Source: Zygnema cylindricum
Lineage: Eukaryota; Streptophyta; Zygnematophyceae; Zygnematales; Zygnemataceae
DNA: 64,000 nt
Assembly (NCBI GenBank): GCA_037447655.1
Contig: JBBHKE010000020.1
Span: 75,001 to 139,000, forward strand
Direction of reading: 5' to 3'
The notes beneath the pieces are model-generated. The model was not told where the DNA came from. It saw nothing but the letters and a program-made list of their open reading frames with translations, and made no database searches. The translations under genes were made by a program, and so were the position numbers. Shown here one piece after another: positions 22,079 to 33,875 of the stretch (positions within the stretch are counted from its first letter, which is position 1; every line of letters starts with the position of its first letter).

Positions 22079-22080
22079 CT

Positions 22081-22332
22081 GGGGGGGGGGGAGGGAGAGG
22101 GACAGGGAGAGGGAGAGAGGAGAAGGGACAGAGGAAAAAGGATAAAGGAGAAGGGAGAGAGACAGCAGAGGGAGAGGAAGGGAGACCACAAGAAAGGGGA
22201 GAAAAGGCGGGAAGGGGGAAAGGGATAAGGAATGAGTGGGGAAAAGGGTGGGACCCAAAAGCATGAAAAAGAGAGGAGATTAGAAGAATAGGGACAAGAG
22301 AAAGAGAGGAAGGGAAGAAATAAAGAGAGGAT
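22081..22332. repeat. GAGAGG/GGAAGG purine tract before PAT exon A
   Basis: Purine-rich + strand sequence beginning with a G-run at the acceptor. It acts as the polypyrimidine tract on the sense strand but is far longer than needed. Confidence 0.9.
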
Positions 22333-22998
22333 GTAAAGAGCTTCAAAAACAAATTTTCATCAAGATACTTTAACTTGAAAAGAGAACCGACAAAAAAGCC
22401 TCAACTAATGCACTTATCTAATTTCAAAATATAGTCATAATTATCTCTAGCGATACGAATCCTAAGTCTCCAAGATTTTTTTTTTCTTTTTTGGATGGGT
22501 TTTTGAGTCGTACAATTGGGTACAAATTTGGTATAATATTGGAACAAATTTTGTACAAAATTTGGGACCAATTTTTTATAAACTTTGGTACAAAATCGGA
22601 ATCGATTTTGGTGCAAATTTGGTTTTTTTTTTTGTCCTATCTGCAAAATGGGCCCGAGGACTTTCACATGAGAAACTTGTATAGAGAGAGAGATGGTAGA
22701 GACTCCTCCATTATTGAAATTTTTGTGACACAAAAGACTAGATGTAAGAAAGCAAAAAAATAAATGGACGCGTAAATTTATGTGCACATTTTGTACGGGC
22801 GGAAGCATTTTACGGAGGAGGTAAGAGCAAAAAAGTTTAAAAAAGAAAGAAAAATTGAATACTACATTTAAGAAAGGATCGTGAGAAGGAATTGCATAAG
22901 TCGTTTCTAATGGATTATGCTTGGAGGAGGAAAGACAATTAGTTGATTTGAACCATAATGCCCTATTCGATGATACTTTGGAGGTCATGAGATATCGA
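22333..22998. other. Possible PAT 5' intron or upstream region
   Basis: A phrase like ACAAATTTTGGTACAAAAT recurs imperfectly at 22510-22625. There is a 90-codon open frame on the + strand over that repeat and a longer one on the - strand, neither with a recognised domain. Confidence 0.4.
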
Positions 22999-23312
22999 CA
23001 TTTTTTCAGAGAAGGGAAGGAAGAGAAGGGGAGGGAGGGGAGAGAATGAAAGAAAGGGGAGTCCACCTGGGGAGGGGAAGGGAGGGACGGACAAGAGGGA
23101 CGGGAGGGAAGGGAAGGGAAGGGATAGAAGGGAGGGGACAGAAGGAAAGGGAGAGAAGGGAAGGAAAGGAAGGCAAGGGCGGGGAGGGGAGAGAAGGAAA
23201 GGGATGGAAGAAAGGGAAGAGGAAAAAAGGAACGGAAGGGAGGTGAGACCATTTGAAGAAGGAAAGGGAGGAGAGGAAGGGAAGGGAGGGAGGGGAAGGA
23301 ACGGAAATAAAA
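22999..23312. repeat. GGGAAGGGAGG purine tract
   Basis: About 310 bp of purine repeat on the + strand. Its orientation agrees with the PAT-intron tracts, so the PAT transcript may extend to or beyond this point. Positions 23313-24120 hold A-rich DNA and GTACGG-rich sequence without a recognised gene. Confidence 0.9.
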
Positions 23313-24123
23313 ATATGGAAGATAAAAAAAATGGACTGCGAAAATCTAAGGCATTTGGAATCCGCCAAAATCCCTGAAAAAATATTGGTCCTACTCAGTC
23401 AATTCTTAAAGAAAAAAAACACACAAACAAAAAAAAAAAAAGCCAGAAATAACCAAAGGCATTCAAAATTCTCCAGAAACCTGCATAAAATCAAACATTT
23501 TTTTTTTTCTTACTATGAAAAAAAAGAACCCGATACACTACAGGCATTCAAAATCCTTAGAAAAACCCTAAAAAGTTTTCAAAAACACTAAAAAAAATTG
23601 TCGTACTCTGTCCATTCTCCGATTTCGACGGTCAGGATATGATGCGATTTCTGCAAAATCGTTCCTTGGAAATTAGGGTTTTCTCCAAGAATTAAAACCA
23701 CTAAAAGTCCTCCAATCAGAGAAACGTACGCCAAAATCCACCACGCGCCACCCATACTGATAAACTGATAACCCTAAATGTACGGAAAACCTAAAATTTA
23801 GATGCCGTACGAAATCCGTACAATAAAAGCCGTACAATAAAGGTCGTACAGTACAAAGGCCACACAATACGGAGGCGGCACAATTCCCATGGTCAGAGAC
23901 TAAGGAATTGTGCGACGTTGAAAGAGAGTGAGAATTAGAATATCAAGACTGCGACCCGCCATGGGGAAAAGCTGACGGGGAATAACTAAGGTGAAAGGGA
24001 CGGGAGAAGCCATGGCTGCCTCGCTCAAGTCTCAACACAGATGTACGGAAAATTAGTGAAAGTACACTCTGGACCTTTATTAGGGTGACGACGTTACAGG
24101 CAACTGAAACTTTGCAAAGATAC

Positions 24124-25458
24124 TACACCGCGAATCGTTATTAGTGTCAAAGTCACTAATTTGGGTTCTTAAAATTTTGATTTTTTTCCTCAATTAGTAT
24201 ACATGATTTTAATTTTTCCTTGACGATAATTAAGGTACCGTACAAAATAGCGTAAAGAACGAAAGTACAATAAGATCTAAATAGTAGTGTTGGGTATCGA
24301 GGACCCTTTGCCGATATTCGATATATATCGAATTTCGGGTACCAGATAATCGATATATCGCTTCGATATATCGAAAACTAGACTATCGCGATATATCTGC
24401 AATGTATCGCCAATATATCGTAACGCCAATATATCGAGGCATAAAAAAAATAAAAATTTCATTTTTTTTTTCAAACCCCGTACTATGACTGTACGGACAC
24501 CCATTTTTTTGCGATATATATAGCGATAATTTATGTTGGTCCCGGTACGATATATCGAGGAATCTGCTCGATCGATATTCGATATATCGATATGAATTTA
24601 CCCGATACCCAACACTACTAAATAGTATTGTGTAAGGTTGATGTCAGACCGTACAGAAATGTACCTTTTCAAATGAAAATTTTACAAGAAATGAATTAAA
24701 TCAGACGCACATACATAAGAACGTGCGCTCAAAAAACGGGATTGGTCTGACATGTATATTAGTATGGCATGTACGAATATTATAAATTCGCGACGGTGTA
24801 CGATTTCAAATATTTTGTACGGATACATATAATAATGTATATAATCGTAATATATCGCGATAATTTATGTTGGTCTCGGTACGATATATCGAGGATCCTC
24901 CTCGATCGATATTCGATATATCGAATATCGAAATTATCGCGATATGAATCTACCCGATACCCAACACTAGTAATTAGAGTAATGAAAAAATTAGAGTACA
25001 AAAACTAAAAAACAATTAGAGTAACGAACGCTAATTTATGTGATAGAGTTGTTTCAACTATGAAGTTTACTCTAATTTATTTAAGTACTCTAATTTGGCA
25101 CGCTAATATCCTCTACTGTAAATAAGGCATTCGTACAGAATTTGGCAAAACGTACAGTTTATCGTCCAAATGACATTTGCACTACGCGGTTTGTTAAAAC
25201 GCAGTTACATGATAACGGCCTGTATTAAATCATTATTTGTACTTTTTTACTTAATAAAGTACAATTTTGCACGGTCGGAGGTTGTTCGTATTCCACACTA
25301 TTTAAAACGAACATATATAAGAATAAGAGGGCTAATTAAACTTCACCTTAAAAAGAATAATGAAAAAATTAGAATCATTCACTCTATTTCATGTGATAGA
25401 GTCGAAATTTCAAGCGACCGAATTACAACAATTTACTCTAATTACGATTCGTGGTGTA
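24124..25458. mobile_element. TACACCG MITE with nested insertions
   Basis: Left end TACACCGCGAATCGTTATTA, right end TAATTACGATTCGTGGTGTA. The interior contains the family block GTCAGACCGTACA (24646), an inverted version (25230-25300), a nested hAT-type MITE (24285-24617) and a partial second copy of that MITE (24834-24970). It may be two family members joined. Confidence 0.7.
24285..24617. mobile_element. hAT-type MITE rich in CGATATATCG palindromes
   Basis: Terminal inverted repeats TAGTGTTGGGTATCG and CGATACCCAACACTA, flanked by a perfect 8-bp duplication CTAAATAG (24277-24284 and 24618-24625). The interior is a dense set of CGATATATCG and related self-complementary words. It is inserted in a TACACCG MITE. 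A 3' half copy ending in the same terminus is at about 24834-24970, and relatives lie at 27660-28130 and 28141-28500. Confidence 0.9.
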
Positions 25459-26128
25459 CAGACCGGGTCGATTGAGTCGAAGTTCCATCACGTAGACTCT
25501 GTAAACCACATGTTCTAAATTGAATGGCGCCACGCAAGCTACGATCCGATATTGAATATCTTATAGATTTTTAGCACCGACAAACTTAACTTCAAATCTT
25601 GACTTGAATCATACGACAAAAGTTTTACACATTTTGCAGACGCCAGTCTGTACGCCAGCTCATTTTTTAGGGTTTCAATTTTCGAACAGAACGAAAGTCT
25701 TTTGAGAGAACTAGTGTGACGAACAAAAGTTACCGAAAATAGCGTGACGAGGTAATGTTACGAAATTTCGCTTTTATTTTTGGTTGTATTCTGTAAACCG
25801 CGTGTCATGTGCAAATCTTAAGATTTTTCGTTGGTTTTCTATCATGACACGTAGCTCAATCGTCCAGCGTGTCACGATTTTTTTTTTCTATATTTGCCAA
25901 CCCACCTCCTCGAGGTGGGTTGACAGTTACAGAAAAAAATGGATCGAACTCCTCGCAGATGAACATCCGACGGCCAATATTACCTCCAAGACCTTCGGAG
26001 AGTATCGACAAGATTCTCTGTAATGTAGTTTTTTGTATAAAAACAAAATAGGCAGTACAATCTGGTACGGCGGGTCGCGAATTTCTGTAAACTACGCCAC
26101 TTTTCGCCTGATGGAACTTCACCCTTAG
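25459..26128. mobile_element. CCATCAGG-family repeat, copy 1
   Basis: Reverse complement of most of 53513-54240, from CAGACCGGGTCGATTGAGT to CCTGATGGAACTTCACCCTT. One end is cut off at the junction with the preceding MITE. It includes the palindrome CCCACCTCCTCGAGGTGGG at about 25902. Short open frames in it are shared by both copies but show no known domain, so it is probably a non-autonomous DNA element. Confidence 0.65.
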
Positions 26129-26149
26129 AATACATTTTTTTTTTTAAAT

Positions 26150-26235
26150 TTCAAATTCTTAATTAGCATCAAATACGGTAAATTTTCTTAAACACAATTT
26201 AAACTTTGACACTAATAACGATTCGCGGTGTACAG
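26150..26235. repeat. TACACCG MITE right-end fragment
   Basis: Resembles the 4428/10056 fragment (AATTCTTAATTAGCATCAAA) and ends ACGATTCGCGGTGTA, immediately before the next MITE. Confidence 0.6.
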
Positions 26236-26455
26236 TACACCTTGAATCGCTATTAGCCTTGATAACTTTTCGCCACATATAACATATTTTCTCCGTACAC
26301 ACTTGTCGGATTGTGGATCTAACGGTTGCGATTGAAAGGTAAGATTCTCAGCTTCCGATTGGCGGTCTCAAATTGAAAATCCGACAAGTGTGTACAGAGA
26401 AACGATGTTTTAAGTGGCGAAAAAAAAATTGATGATAATAGCGATTCACGGTGTA
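26236..26455. mobile_element. Short foldback TACACCG MITE (family C), copy 1
   Basis: Ends TACACCTTGAATCGCTATTAG and TAATAGCGATTCACGGTGTA. Inside are inverted blocks around TTTTCGCCAC and TCTCCGTACACACTTGTC, so the element folds almost entirely on itself. Similar copies are at 26608, 44381 and 53188. Confidence 0.8.
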
Positions 26456-26607
26456 CTGTACTGTACCCACTATCGCGTTCGTACAATGTGCATTGTTGAA
26501 AACATAAAATGTGGGAAAATAAAAGGAGACGCTGTAGTACTGTAGATCATGTGGATCTGTACTACATGCATATTGAATGTTATTGTAAGCGTAAAGTATG
26601 GAGGAAC

Positions 26608-26823
26608 TACACCGTGTATCGCTATTAGTGTTAATGTTTTTTTGCCACTTTAAACTTTTTTTTTCCGTACACATATGTCCGATTATGGATTTGACGGTTG
26701 CGATTGAAATCCAAGATTATCACCTTTTGGCGGTCTCCATGTGAAAATCGAGCAAGTGTGTACGGAGAAAATAAAATTTCAGAGGCGAGAAAGTTATTTA
26801 CACTAATAGCGATTCACGGTATA
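26608..26823. mobile_element. Short foldback TACACCG MITE (family C), copy 2
   Basis: Ends TACACCGTGTATCGCTATTA and TAATAGCGATTCACGGTATA. The inner arms are TTTTCCGTACACA and AGTGTGTACGGAGAAAA. It is flanked by TAC/GTAC-rich DNA, as the other copies are. Confidence 0.8.
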
Positions 26824-27659
26824 CAGTACAGAGAGCGTTTAGCCATTAACAATAGTTTTCACACGTTTGAGCTATGTTGGTTGTACTATGGATTGTACTT
26901 TGTACTATTGATGAACATGGACTGCTTAAATTCAGGACAACCAATCGTTATTAGGCCTCGATTCAATTACGCAGTCCCAGTAAACGTACGGTAACGTCTA
27001 ATGACAGGGTTTACTAGCAGTCCGCTCCATTGTGTCGGGCCCGTAAACAACCCTTTGGAATAATGATTGGTGCCACGTAGGTTAGTGTTCATATTTTAAA
27101 AATCTAAAAAAAATCTTCAAACGAAAATCTGAACGTAATATCTGTACCAGCGGAGGTAGTTAATGATTTGTACAAAATGCTTGCGGCCAAATTTTAGTTT
27201 TGAAAATGTAAATCAAAATTTCAAACGGAATGGCAAAAAGACGCCGCAAACATTGAAGGTCAGTGGATGTCAGACGGAGCGTGCGAGGATACATTCAGTT
27301 GACCTGCATCCAGCGTGGCAAGAGGCACATGGCCTGTACGACGTGTATGCTTGTGGTTGCGTGTTCGAGGTGGATATTTTTTGGACTTTTCACGTGTACC
27401 AATAGTGCATGTCTAGTGTGAAGCAACTCTCCTCCTATGAAAGTTTCTTCACAGCTGGATGATTTGCGCGATTGTTTCGCGGATCTGAAAAAATGAAACA
27501 TGCAACAGTTTATACTTACGCCTATAATGTTTGGAGCATCCTCAACAGCTATACAGTAAACATATTTCGAATTTGTACAAAAACGAACGGCGTCCAGCAA
27601 ACAGCCCCACCTTTCGTCTAATTTAATCTTACCCTTAGAGTTCCAAGTAGAGCATTTTT
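26824..27659. other. Intergenic DNA
   Basis: No credible gene. Open frames at 27163-27405 (+) and 27295-27600 (-) overlap and show no recognised domain. Confidence 0.4.
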
Positions 27660-28130
27660 TAGTGTTGTGTATCGGCTGGGTTTTGCCAATAATCGATATG
27701 TATACTTTTTTGCCTTGCCGATAATCAATATATTGGCACTATATGTCGACACCGGTGTTATCGCCGATAACAAACCGATATTATCGGTTTGATATCGCGA
27801 TAACACCAGTACCGATAACTATCGGCGATAATTGTGCGGCTCTTCTCGTACAATTGTATGAATTATCTTGTAGTACTAAACCGTCGTTATTCCGTTACAA
27901 TGCGTACGGAACAGATTGTTACACGTGGCATGCCACGCTATATACAATGAAACATGTAATACAATATAATATAAAGTACTATTACATAGCATACTCTATT
28001 TTTGACAATTATCACCGATAAGGAATTTGTTGGTCTTAGAGCGATATATTGGAATCCTTCGCCATTCGATAACCGATAACTATCGGTATTGGTGTTATCG
28101 CGATAGATTTATTGCCGAGACACAACATTA
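27660..28130. mobile_element. hAT-type MITE relative with ATCGGTTATCG repeats
   Basis: Starts TAGTGTTGTGTATCGGC and ends ACACAACATTA, similar to the ends at 24285-24617. Flanks GCATTTTT and GTACTTTT agree at six of eight bases, which would fit a worn 8-bp duplication. The interior is rich in CCGATAACTATCGG-type palindromes. Confidence 0.6.
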
Positions 28131-28140
28131 GTACTTTTTA

Positions 28141-28505
28141 TAGTGTTGTGTCAAAACTCAAAATTTATCGCGATAAAACCGATACCGATAGTTATCGGTT
28201 ATCGAACGGTGAGGTGTCTCGGTATATCGCTCCGGAACCAACAATATTTTTATCTCCGATAAGTGTAAAAAATATAGTATACTATATCATAGTACTCTAT
28301 ATTATATTGTAATATAATTTTTTACATTATATATTGTGTCATGCCACGTATGACAATATATTACGTACTTTCGTACAAAACAGTACAAATATACGGTTTG
28401 GACCGTACATATTTCTCCAATAATTATCGGTTTCGATATCCATCGTAAGGCATCGCGATATATCGCGATGATTCCTTTCCCGATATAACAGACCAATATA
28501 TCGGT
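28141..28505. mobile_element. Second TAGTGTTGTG MITE, partial
   Basis: Starts TAGTGTTGTGTCAAAACTC ten bases after the previous element and contains ATCGCGATAAAACCG and CGATAGTTATCGG words. No clear right terminus was found; the similarity fades near 28505. Positions 28506-29006 show nothing recognisable. Confidence 0.5.
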
Positions 28506-29006
28506 TAGGAGTAGGTCAGAAAAAGGTACTGTAGTAAACTACACTACAGTACTGTACCGTACTGTAGTAATTAGTACAACCAGTAATTAGGTTCACAGCC
28601 AGAAAAATGGTTATTACATTTTGCGTGACCGATAATCCAAAAAATATGGACCAGTAGAAACAAGAATTTAAATTTACAAATATTATACGCATCGAAACCA
28701 TAAAGGCTAATGTTTTTTTTAAATTGCGTTACGGAAAATTTGTACGTTTGAGTGGTAATATTTTGAAGTAAAAGGAGTGACACTGACTTATACGCCAATC
28801 ACGTTCCTACCTTTCTCAAAAGATACGTTTTGTGTCGTCGAAAAAATGTTTTGCTCAAAATCTGAGGTAATTATAGTGCAATGAATATCAATGAAATTCT
28901 CCCGCGAGCCAATAGAAAGTAGCCACGACCACCGCTTGTCATGATTGCTCACCTCACAAAACGACACAAATGAGCACCATTTTTGGTTACGTGACCAAAA
29001 CTATAG

Positions 29007-29260
29007 TACATCGCGAATCGTAATTAGAGTAAATAACGCTAATTCGGTCGCCCTAAATTTCGACACTATCACCTTAAATAGAGTAAATGTTTCTAATTTT
29101 TTCATTATACTATTTAAAGAAAGGTTTAATTAGCGTATAAAAATATAATATAGTTTCCTTTTAAATAGTGTGGAGTACGGACGACGTCTGACTGTGCAAA
29201 ATTACACTTTTATAAGTAAAAAGGTACAAATAATGATTTAATAGAATCGCGCTTGCACGT
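29007..29260. mobile_element. TACACCG MITE, left part
   Basis: Starts TACATCGCGAATCGTAATTA and contains AATAGTGTGGAGTACGG and ACTGTGCAAAATTACAC, matching 11101-11340. The right terminus is missing. Positions 29261-29785 have no recognised feature. Confidence 0.65.
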
Positions 29261-29880
29261 GAAATCGCACTAAACAAAAAGACTCAATCACATCGAAAAA
29301 AAGTCGTTCACGTAACCCTCGTCCATCGACAGCATCGTCGTCAGTGTGAACATTTACATTAATTTACGTGTTAGAAGTTTATAATACAACGACCACAATA
29401 CGTGTTTACCTTTATTTCCATAACAACTTTGAAACAATTGTTCGACGTTCCGCATATTCATTTAGAATAGGGAACTCCGCACCTGTTTCATTAAAATGTA
29501 TTCAAATATAGGATCGCGTCTGTTTTAGCGTAAATATTAATTCTAAAAAAACCAGACTTACCAAAATGATCCTTGAAAGGAGTAACTTTTAAGTGTAATA
29601 TGGGTTTTTTACCATGATGACACATGAAATAGAATAACCATATTGACAGAAATAGAATAAATAGAAAGCATTTCGCGTGGGTGATATATGTCGTGAGGTA
29701 ATGCCAAATGCAAACATACCTCACAAAATATAATTTTATTTGACCAATCACAGTCACGCTTTCTTTGTCCAATTAGAACCGTTTTTTGTTTCCCTTGTGG
29801 AATCTGAGGACTACGCCGCCATCCTGGCTACGCCGCCAACCTGAAAATCCCTCCGTTTTTTCAACAAGGATTTGTGAGAG

Positions 29881-29976
29881 TCTCGCTTCCTCTTTCACCT
29901 CCATGGATTACACGTCGCCCACGTCATCTCTCGCTTCCTCTTTCACCTCCATGGATTGCACGTCGCCCACGCCATC
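29881..29976 (+). repeat. 48-bp tandem duplication
   Basis: The unit TCTCGCTTCCTCTTTCACCT and on to CACGTCGCCCACG occurs twice in direct succession with two base differences. It contains CTCCATGGATT, which resembles the start context at 3929 (CTCCATGGATTC). Confidence 0.9.
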
Positions 29977-30038
29977 TCTTTCCTTCCGCCTGCATACTTT
30001 TTTAGGGTGCTTACTTTTTTAAGGTTTTGTTGTACGAA

Positions 30039-30286
30039 ATGGCAAACAATTTGCCGCCAGCCAACTCAACCGTTGATGACGAGGTAAGAGCCTACTCTGT
30101 TACTGCAGTGGTTCAATATGATGTGGCAAATGCCATTTTCATGTCAAACATTCAAATATGATTTATAGAAACTTCTGATAGCTCATAAGTTGTAATCCTT
30201 TCAGTTTGCTGACGGTTTTTTAGGAGGCGGTTATGTCCTTACGGAATTTTATTATCCCTTTTTATTCTCTCAAGGGTTATTTGAAG
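30039..30286 (+). CDS. Candidate gene start, two short exons, unknown function
   Basis: ATG at 30039 opens MANNLPPANSTVDDE (exon 30039-30083) with the donor GAG|GTAAGAG. A T-rich acceptor (GGTTTTTTAG) ends at 30223. The exon 30224-30286 continues in phase as EAVMSLRNFIIPFYSLKGYLK and is followed by AAG|GCAAGT, which would be a GC-type donor. No further exon was found before the transposon at 31.2 kb, so the gene would be truncated or continue unseen. No family was recognised. The reading-phase match is the main support. Confidence 0.3.
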
Positions 30287-30289
30287 GCA

Positions 30290-31185
30290 AGTCATATGTT
30301 TTTTTTTTTTTTTTTGGTTTTGCTTTTGTTTCTCTCTTTTCACCTTTTTCGTGGACCATTTAATTTAAGCTTCATTTTATTAACGCTTATAACTGTTGAG
30401 GGTTTGAGTTGCGAAAGAAATGTTTAGAATGTTTAGAAGGGAAATATATATTCGTTGGTTACTTTTTGTGTAGTATTTGTGGTATCATTTTGTGTTCAAT
30501 TTTTATAAGAATAGCCGGTTTTGCATTTTGTACGCTTGTCATATTGGTTGTTTTCAATGGATTTAAAAACATAGAAATGTGTATTTGTTTACTTTTCGTT
30601 TCATTTCATTAAAAAATAATTTTCAGCCAAATAATAAAAAAATATTACAAAATGTGGAACAAATTTTCTTCCAACTTAAAGTACGATATAATAAAAAAGC
30701 TCAAAAAAACCCTAAAAAACCATAAAAAAACCCGTAAACCTCTTAACAGATCGACAACTGAACCTAAATATTTTTTTTTTAGGGTGGGGCCAAAGTTTTT
30801 TATGTATTTCGGATAGCATATTACATTCGACTTTATATTTTTCCTGCCTTGCAAGAGGATAGTGAAATGATATATATAAAAATGGAATTCAAAGGAGAGA
30901 ATAGATAGAAGATTCAGGAGAAAGTGGAAAGGTATAGAAATTTTCCGAAGTTCAAGGCCTATATTCAGTTTCCGAGTGTGTAAAATAGTGAAATTTTGGA
31001 GCAGTAATTGTTTTTTTTTTCATAACTACTAAATGATTGTAATGTTATATTTTTTATGCTAAATGTGTTTAAGCCAATGATACTGCAGTGGGGATGTTAT
31101 TACTTTTTATTTTAATGACATATGATTTTCTTTTGTTTTTTACCAAATGATTTTGTCTTGTACATGTTTGCGTCAGCTATGGAAT
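30290..31185. other. AT-rich DNA without recognised feature
   Basis: T-rich and A-rich runs and short chance open frames with low complexity. CCCTAAAAAACC-type words occur at 30700-30735. Confidence 0.4.
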
Positions 31186-31194
31186 GTTGAATTG

Positions 31195-31510
31195 TTTTTT
31201 TAGCTTTTGTCATGGATGATGATCACCGAGCGACGAGACATTTTCGTTGCTGGATTATAAACCAATGGAATAATGATTTTTTTTATAGCTTTTGTCATGG
31301 ATGATGATTACCAACGACCAATCATTTTCGTCGCTGGATTATAAACCAATGGAATGATGATTTTTTTTTAGCTTTTGTCATGGATGATGATCACCCAACG
31401 ACGAGGCATTTTCGTCACTCGATTTTAAACCAATGGAATGATGATCTTTTTAGCCTTTGTCATGGATGATGATCCACTAGCGACGAGGCATTTTTGTCGC
31501 TGGATTATAC
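31195..31510. repeat. Four-copy 84-bp tandem repeat with GCGACGAGGCATTTTCGTCGC
   Basis: Units begin AGCTTTTGTCATGGATGATG and each contains a small inverted repeat of the type GCGACGA...TCGTCGC, followed by TGGATTATAAACCAATGG. This AGCGACGA motif also occurs near copy 1 of the DDE transposon (5838-6010) and at 61930-62280. Confidence 0.85.
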
Positions 31511-31539
31511 TCTAGTTATGATTCATGTTACAGCTGACT

Positions 31540-31805
31540 AAAAAACTGACTTAATGGACCAAACAGCGACGTAAGTGTGTCGCCACTGATTTGTAAACCA
31601 ACAATAAGGCAATATCGCCGTCAAATTAAAAAGCACTAAATACATAGTGTCATCACTGAAAAATGCTGGGGCTATGAGAGGCAATGTCATCGCTGAAAAT
31701 CTCATAGGCAATGAGAAACTGTCAACACTGATGAAATTACAAAGAAATATTCCATGTAATTGGTGCGACAGCGGCGAGCGATGATGCGCGCTCGTCGCCA
31801 AATAT
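31540..31805. repeat. Further AGCGACGA-type subterminal repeats
   Basis: AACAGCGACGTAAGTG, GTGTCGCCACTGATTTG and ATCATCGCTG-like variants in both orientations, ending near GAGCGATGATGCGCGCTC. Together with 31195-31510 this probably forms the subterminal region on the 3' side of DDE copy 2. Positions 31806-32131 have no other feature. Confidence 0.6.
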
Positions 31806-32131
31806 CAATAACGCCAAAACAGCAAGTTTGTGTATCAAAGCTAAAAACTAAGAATTTGTTTACCCATTACAACATCATGTTTCGCATAGGTGAATGACAA
31901 ATAGACATAACACATTGGGCATGAAAAACCACAGCTCTTACACATACTCATATATAGCAAAAAGAAATAAAATTGAAATGGTTGTGTTATACATCGTCAA
32001 CAATAACAGTGTAGTAACAGACACACTAGTCGATGTATTACCCCTATAACATTGTATGGTAGCTCCTATCTCCTAAATCCTTACACACCTTTTATTTTTA
32101 AAACAGGTAAGACAAGCCAATGCAGCAAAAT

Positions 32132-32884
32132 CTACAAAATTATGCCTATCCTACGCTCCAAAATCCACAAATAAAGCATACACGGGGAATGCTTAAGCAT
32201 TAGCAAAGGCTTAATATTCGTCCCCTTTCGTGAAATGTTTGTTTGTAACCTCGTCTTATTGAGTACCGACGTCAACGTCGTGAGAATTTTCGAGAGATTC
32301 CCGTGCCTTTGCCAAGAGAGGTGGCACTTTTCGCCGTCAAAATGGTTTCGATGTTTGTTGATGATACATTGCAACTGATGTGTAAGCATTCCCTCCTCCC
32401 ATGTCCCGTCCTTCAATGACAACCCATATTGTATCATAGCTTTTCTCGCATATCCCATCCCATCCTTTTCTTTCATGGAGTTAACTTCTCGGATCGAGTC
32501 CGTAGCCAATTCGAGGAAAAAACTTTTCCCTGGCCCTAATAAATTTTCGGACCAACCCCGATTAGAGGGTTTTGACAATTGTTCATTCCTAACCCCGACA
32601 TTTTCCAATTTTCCCACTTCCTACTCCAAACCTCATTTATTTTTGATGTTACGAAAGAATCTACCGATTGCACCAAGTGAGTAACACTCGGTGGAAAGAG
32701 TGTAAAACCGTATTTTTGGCAACCAAAATAAGGTTTAGCTCCTCGGACATTTTATGTCCGCCGCAATTATCGAGGAAGACTATTTTATGTTGACTATAGG
32801 GATCAGCTAGATGGGACCTCCAGTCCTCAAACCATTGGTGGAAGACTCTCTTATCGTTCTATCTATTTGGACCCGTGCGATAGC
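32132..32884 (-). pseudogene. DDE transposase copy 2, 3' exon, truncated
   Basis: Homologous to exon 4 of the 6.3-9.0 kb transposase. From the break it reads CYRTGPNR, then a stop, then VFHQWFEDWRS, FLDNCGGHKMSEEL, a frameshift, LVQSVDSF, and a long segment with GMGYARKAMIQYGLSLKDG. The second and third catalytic Asp positions are still visible. It has at least one stop and one frameshift. The homology stops exactly at 32884/32885, where a copia LTR begins. Confidence 0.85.
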
Positions 32885-33875
32885 TGTTGAAATGTATGTA
32901 TTTTCTAGGTCTGAATAAAGGAAAATTAATAAGAGGAAGTCAGCAAAGGCAGCTTGCCACTCGCTCCACTCTCCAAACCCCCACACTTGTCGCAGTCACT
33001 AAAGGTTGGAGAGACAGCTAGAGGCATGGCTGCCCATGATGCCCACAGAGAGAGACAGGCTGTAGTTTCTGGTAGGTGACGGACCCATGATTTGATCCTA
33101 GCACCTGCTGTCCGTCAAGATTCCTATAACCGGTAGCTTTATCCCATAGTCTAAGATCAGTGCTAGAGCATATATGGTACGATAGTTAAATAAATGCGAA
33201 CGACGCAATTTATTTCATTTAATTGCTTACCGGACGGACTATACACGGAAACGGGTTAAACCACACCAATTCTGGACCGCACGGAATTAACGAAAAAACA
33301 TTTTATTTTACGGCCAATATTAAATGATGTTCTTCATCGAACGACCGTGGTGCGAGCTGGGATTCAGGAGTGGACGACTTGGCGTTTTCGGGCACCGCCA
33401 CTCCGGATGACACGTGGCAAGATCTGAAGGATTGCGGGATTTCCAGAACGCGAGATAATAATTTTGGTAGGTAGTCACCTCTCTCCCACAAAGCATCTGT
33501 ATAAATAGGCAAACTTTGCCATTTAATTAAAACTCACTCGGTTGACCGAATTCAGTGATTTTTTTTGCTGCAGACTCAAGGGAGTCTAGGCTACACAAGG
33601 ATGTAGTCAGTCAGAGTTTTTGCCTGCCAGGGTGGCTGCTTTTCTAAGGGAAAGTCAAAATGGGTGAATGTTTCCAAAACTCATATTCTAACTTTGCATT
33701 CTATGGTGGAACTGAGCACACAGAAAGTCTTATTTCACAGGGGTGAAGTTTTATTGGGGTTTTGATTGTCGAGGGGTCAATCATTTGGGTTTGTAACAAC
33801 TTGGAGTCGGCACTAACTAGATAAGCTTCTTCAGAGGTGCCTACTCTAAGGACCAATGGAGGTCTCAGAGTTTCT
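32885..33875 (+). repeat. 5' LTR of copia element 1
   Basis: Starts TGTTGAAATGTATG; the matching start recurs at 35759. It ends just before the primer-binding site without the CAACA terminus seen in the other elements. TATAAATAG at 33500-33508 is a likely core promoter. Confidence 0.8.
33498..33508 (+). promoter_or_regulatory. TATA box in copia 1 LTR
   Basis: TATAAATAG inside the 5' LTR, about 370 bp before the primer-binding site, so transcripts would start near 33530. Confidence 0.5.

Noticed and set aside
27163-27600. Overlapping open frames on both strands
   Set aside because: No domain, no splice or start support, and each overlaps the other on the opposite strand.
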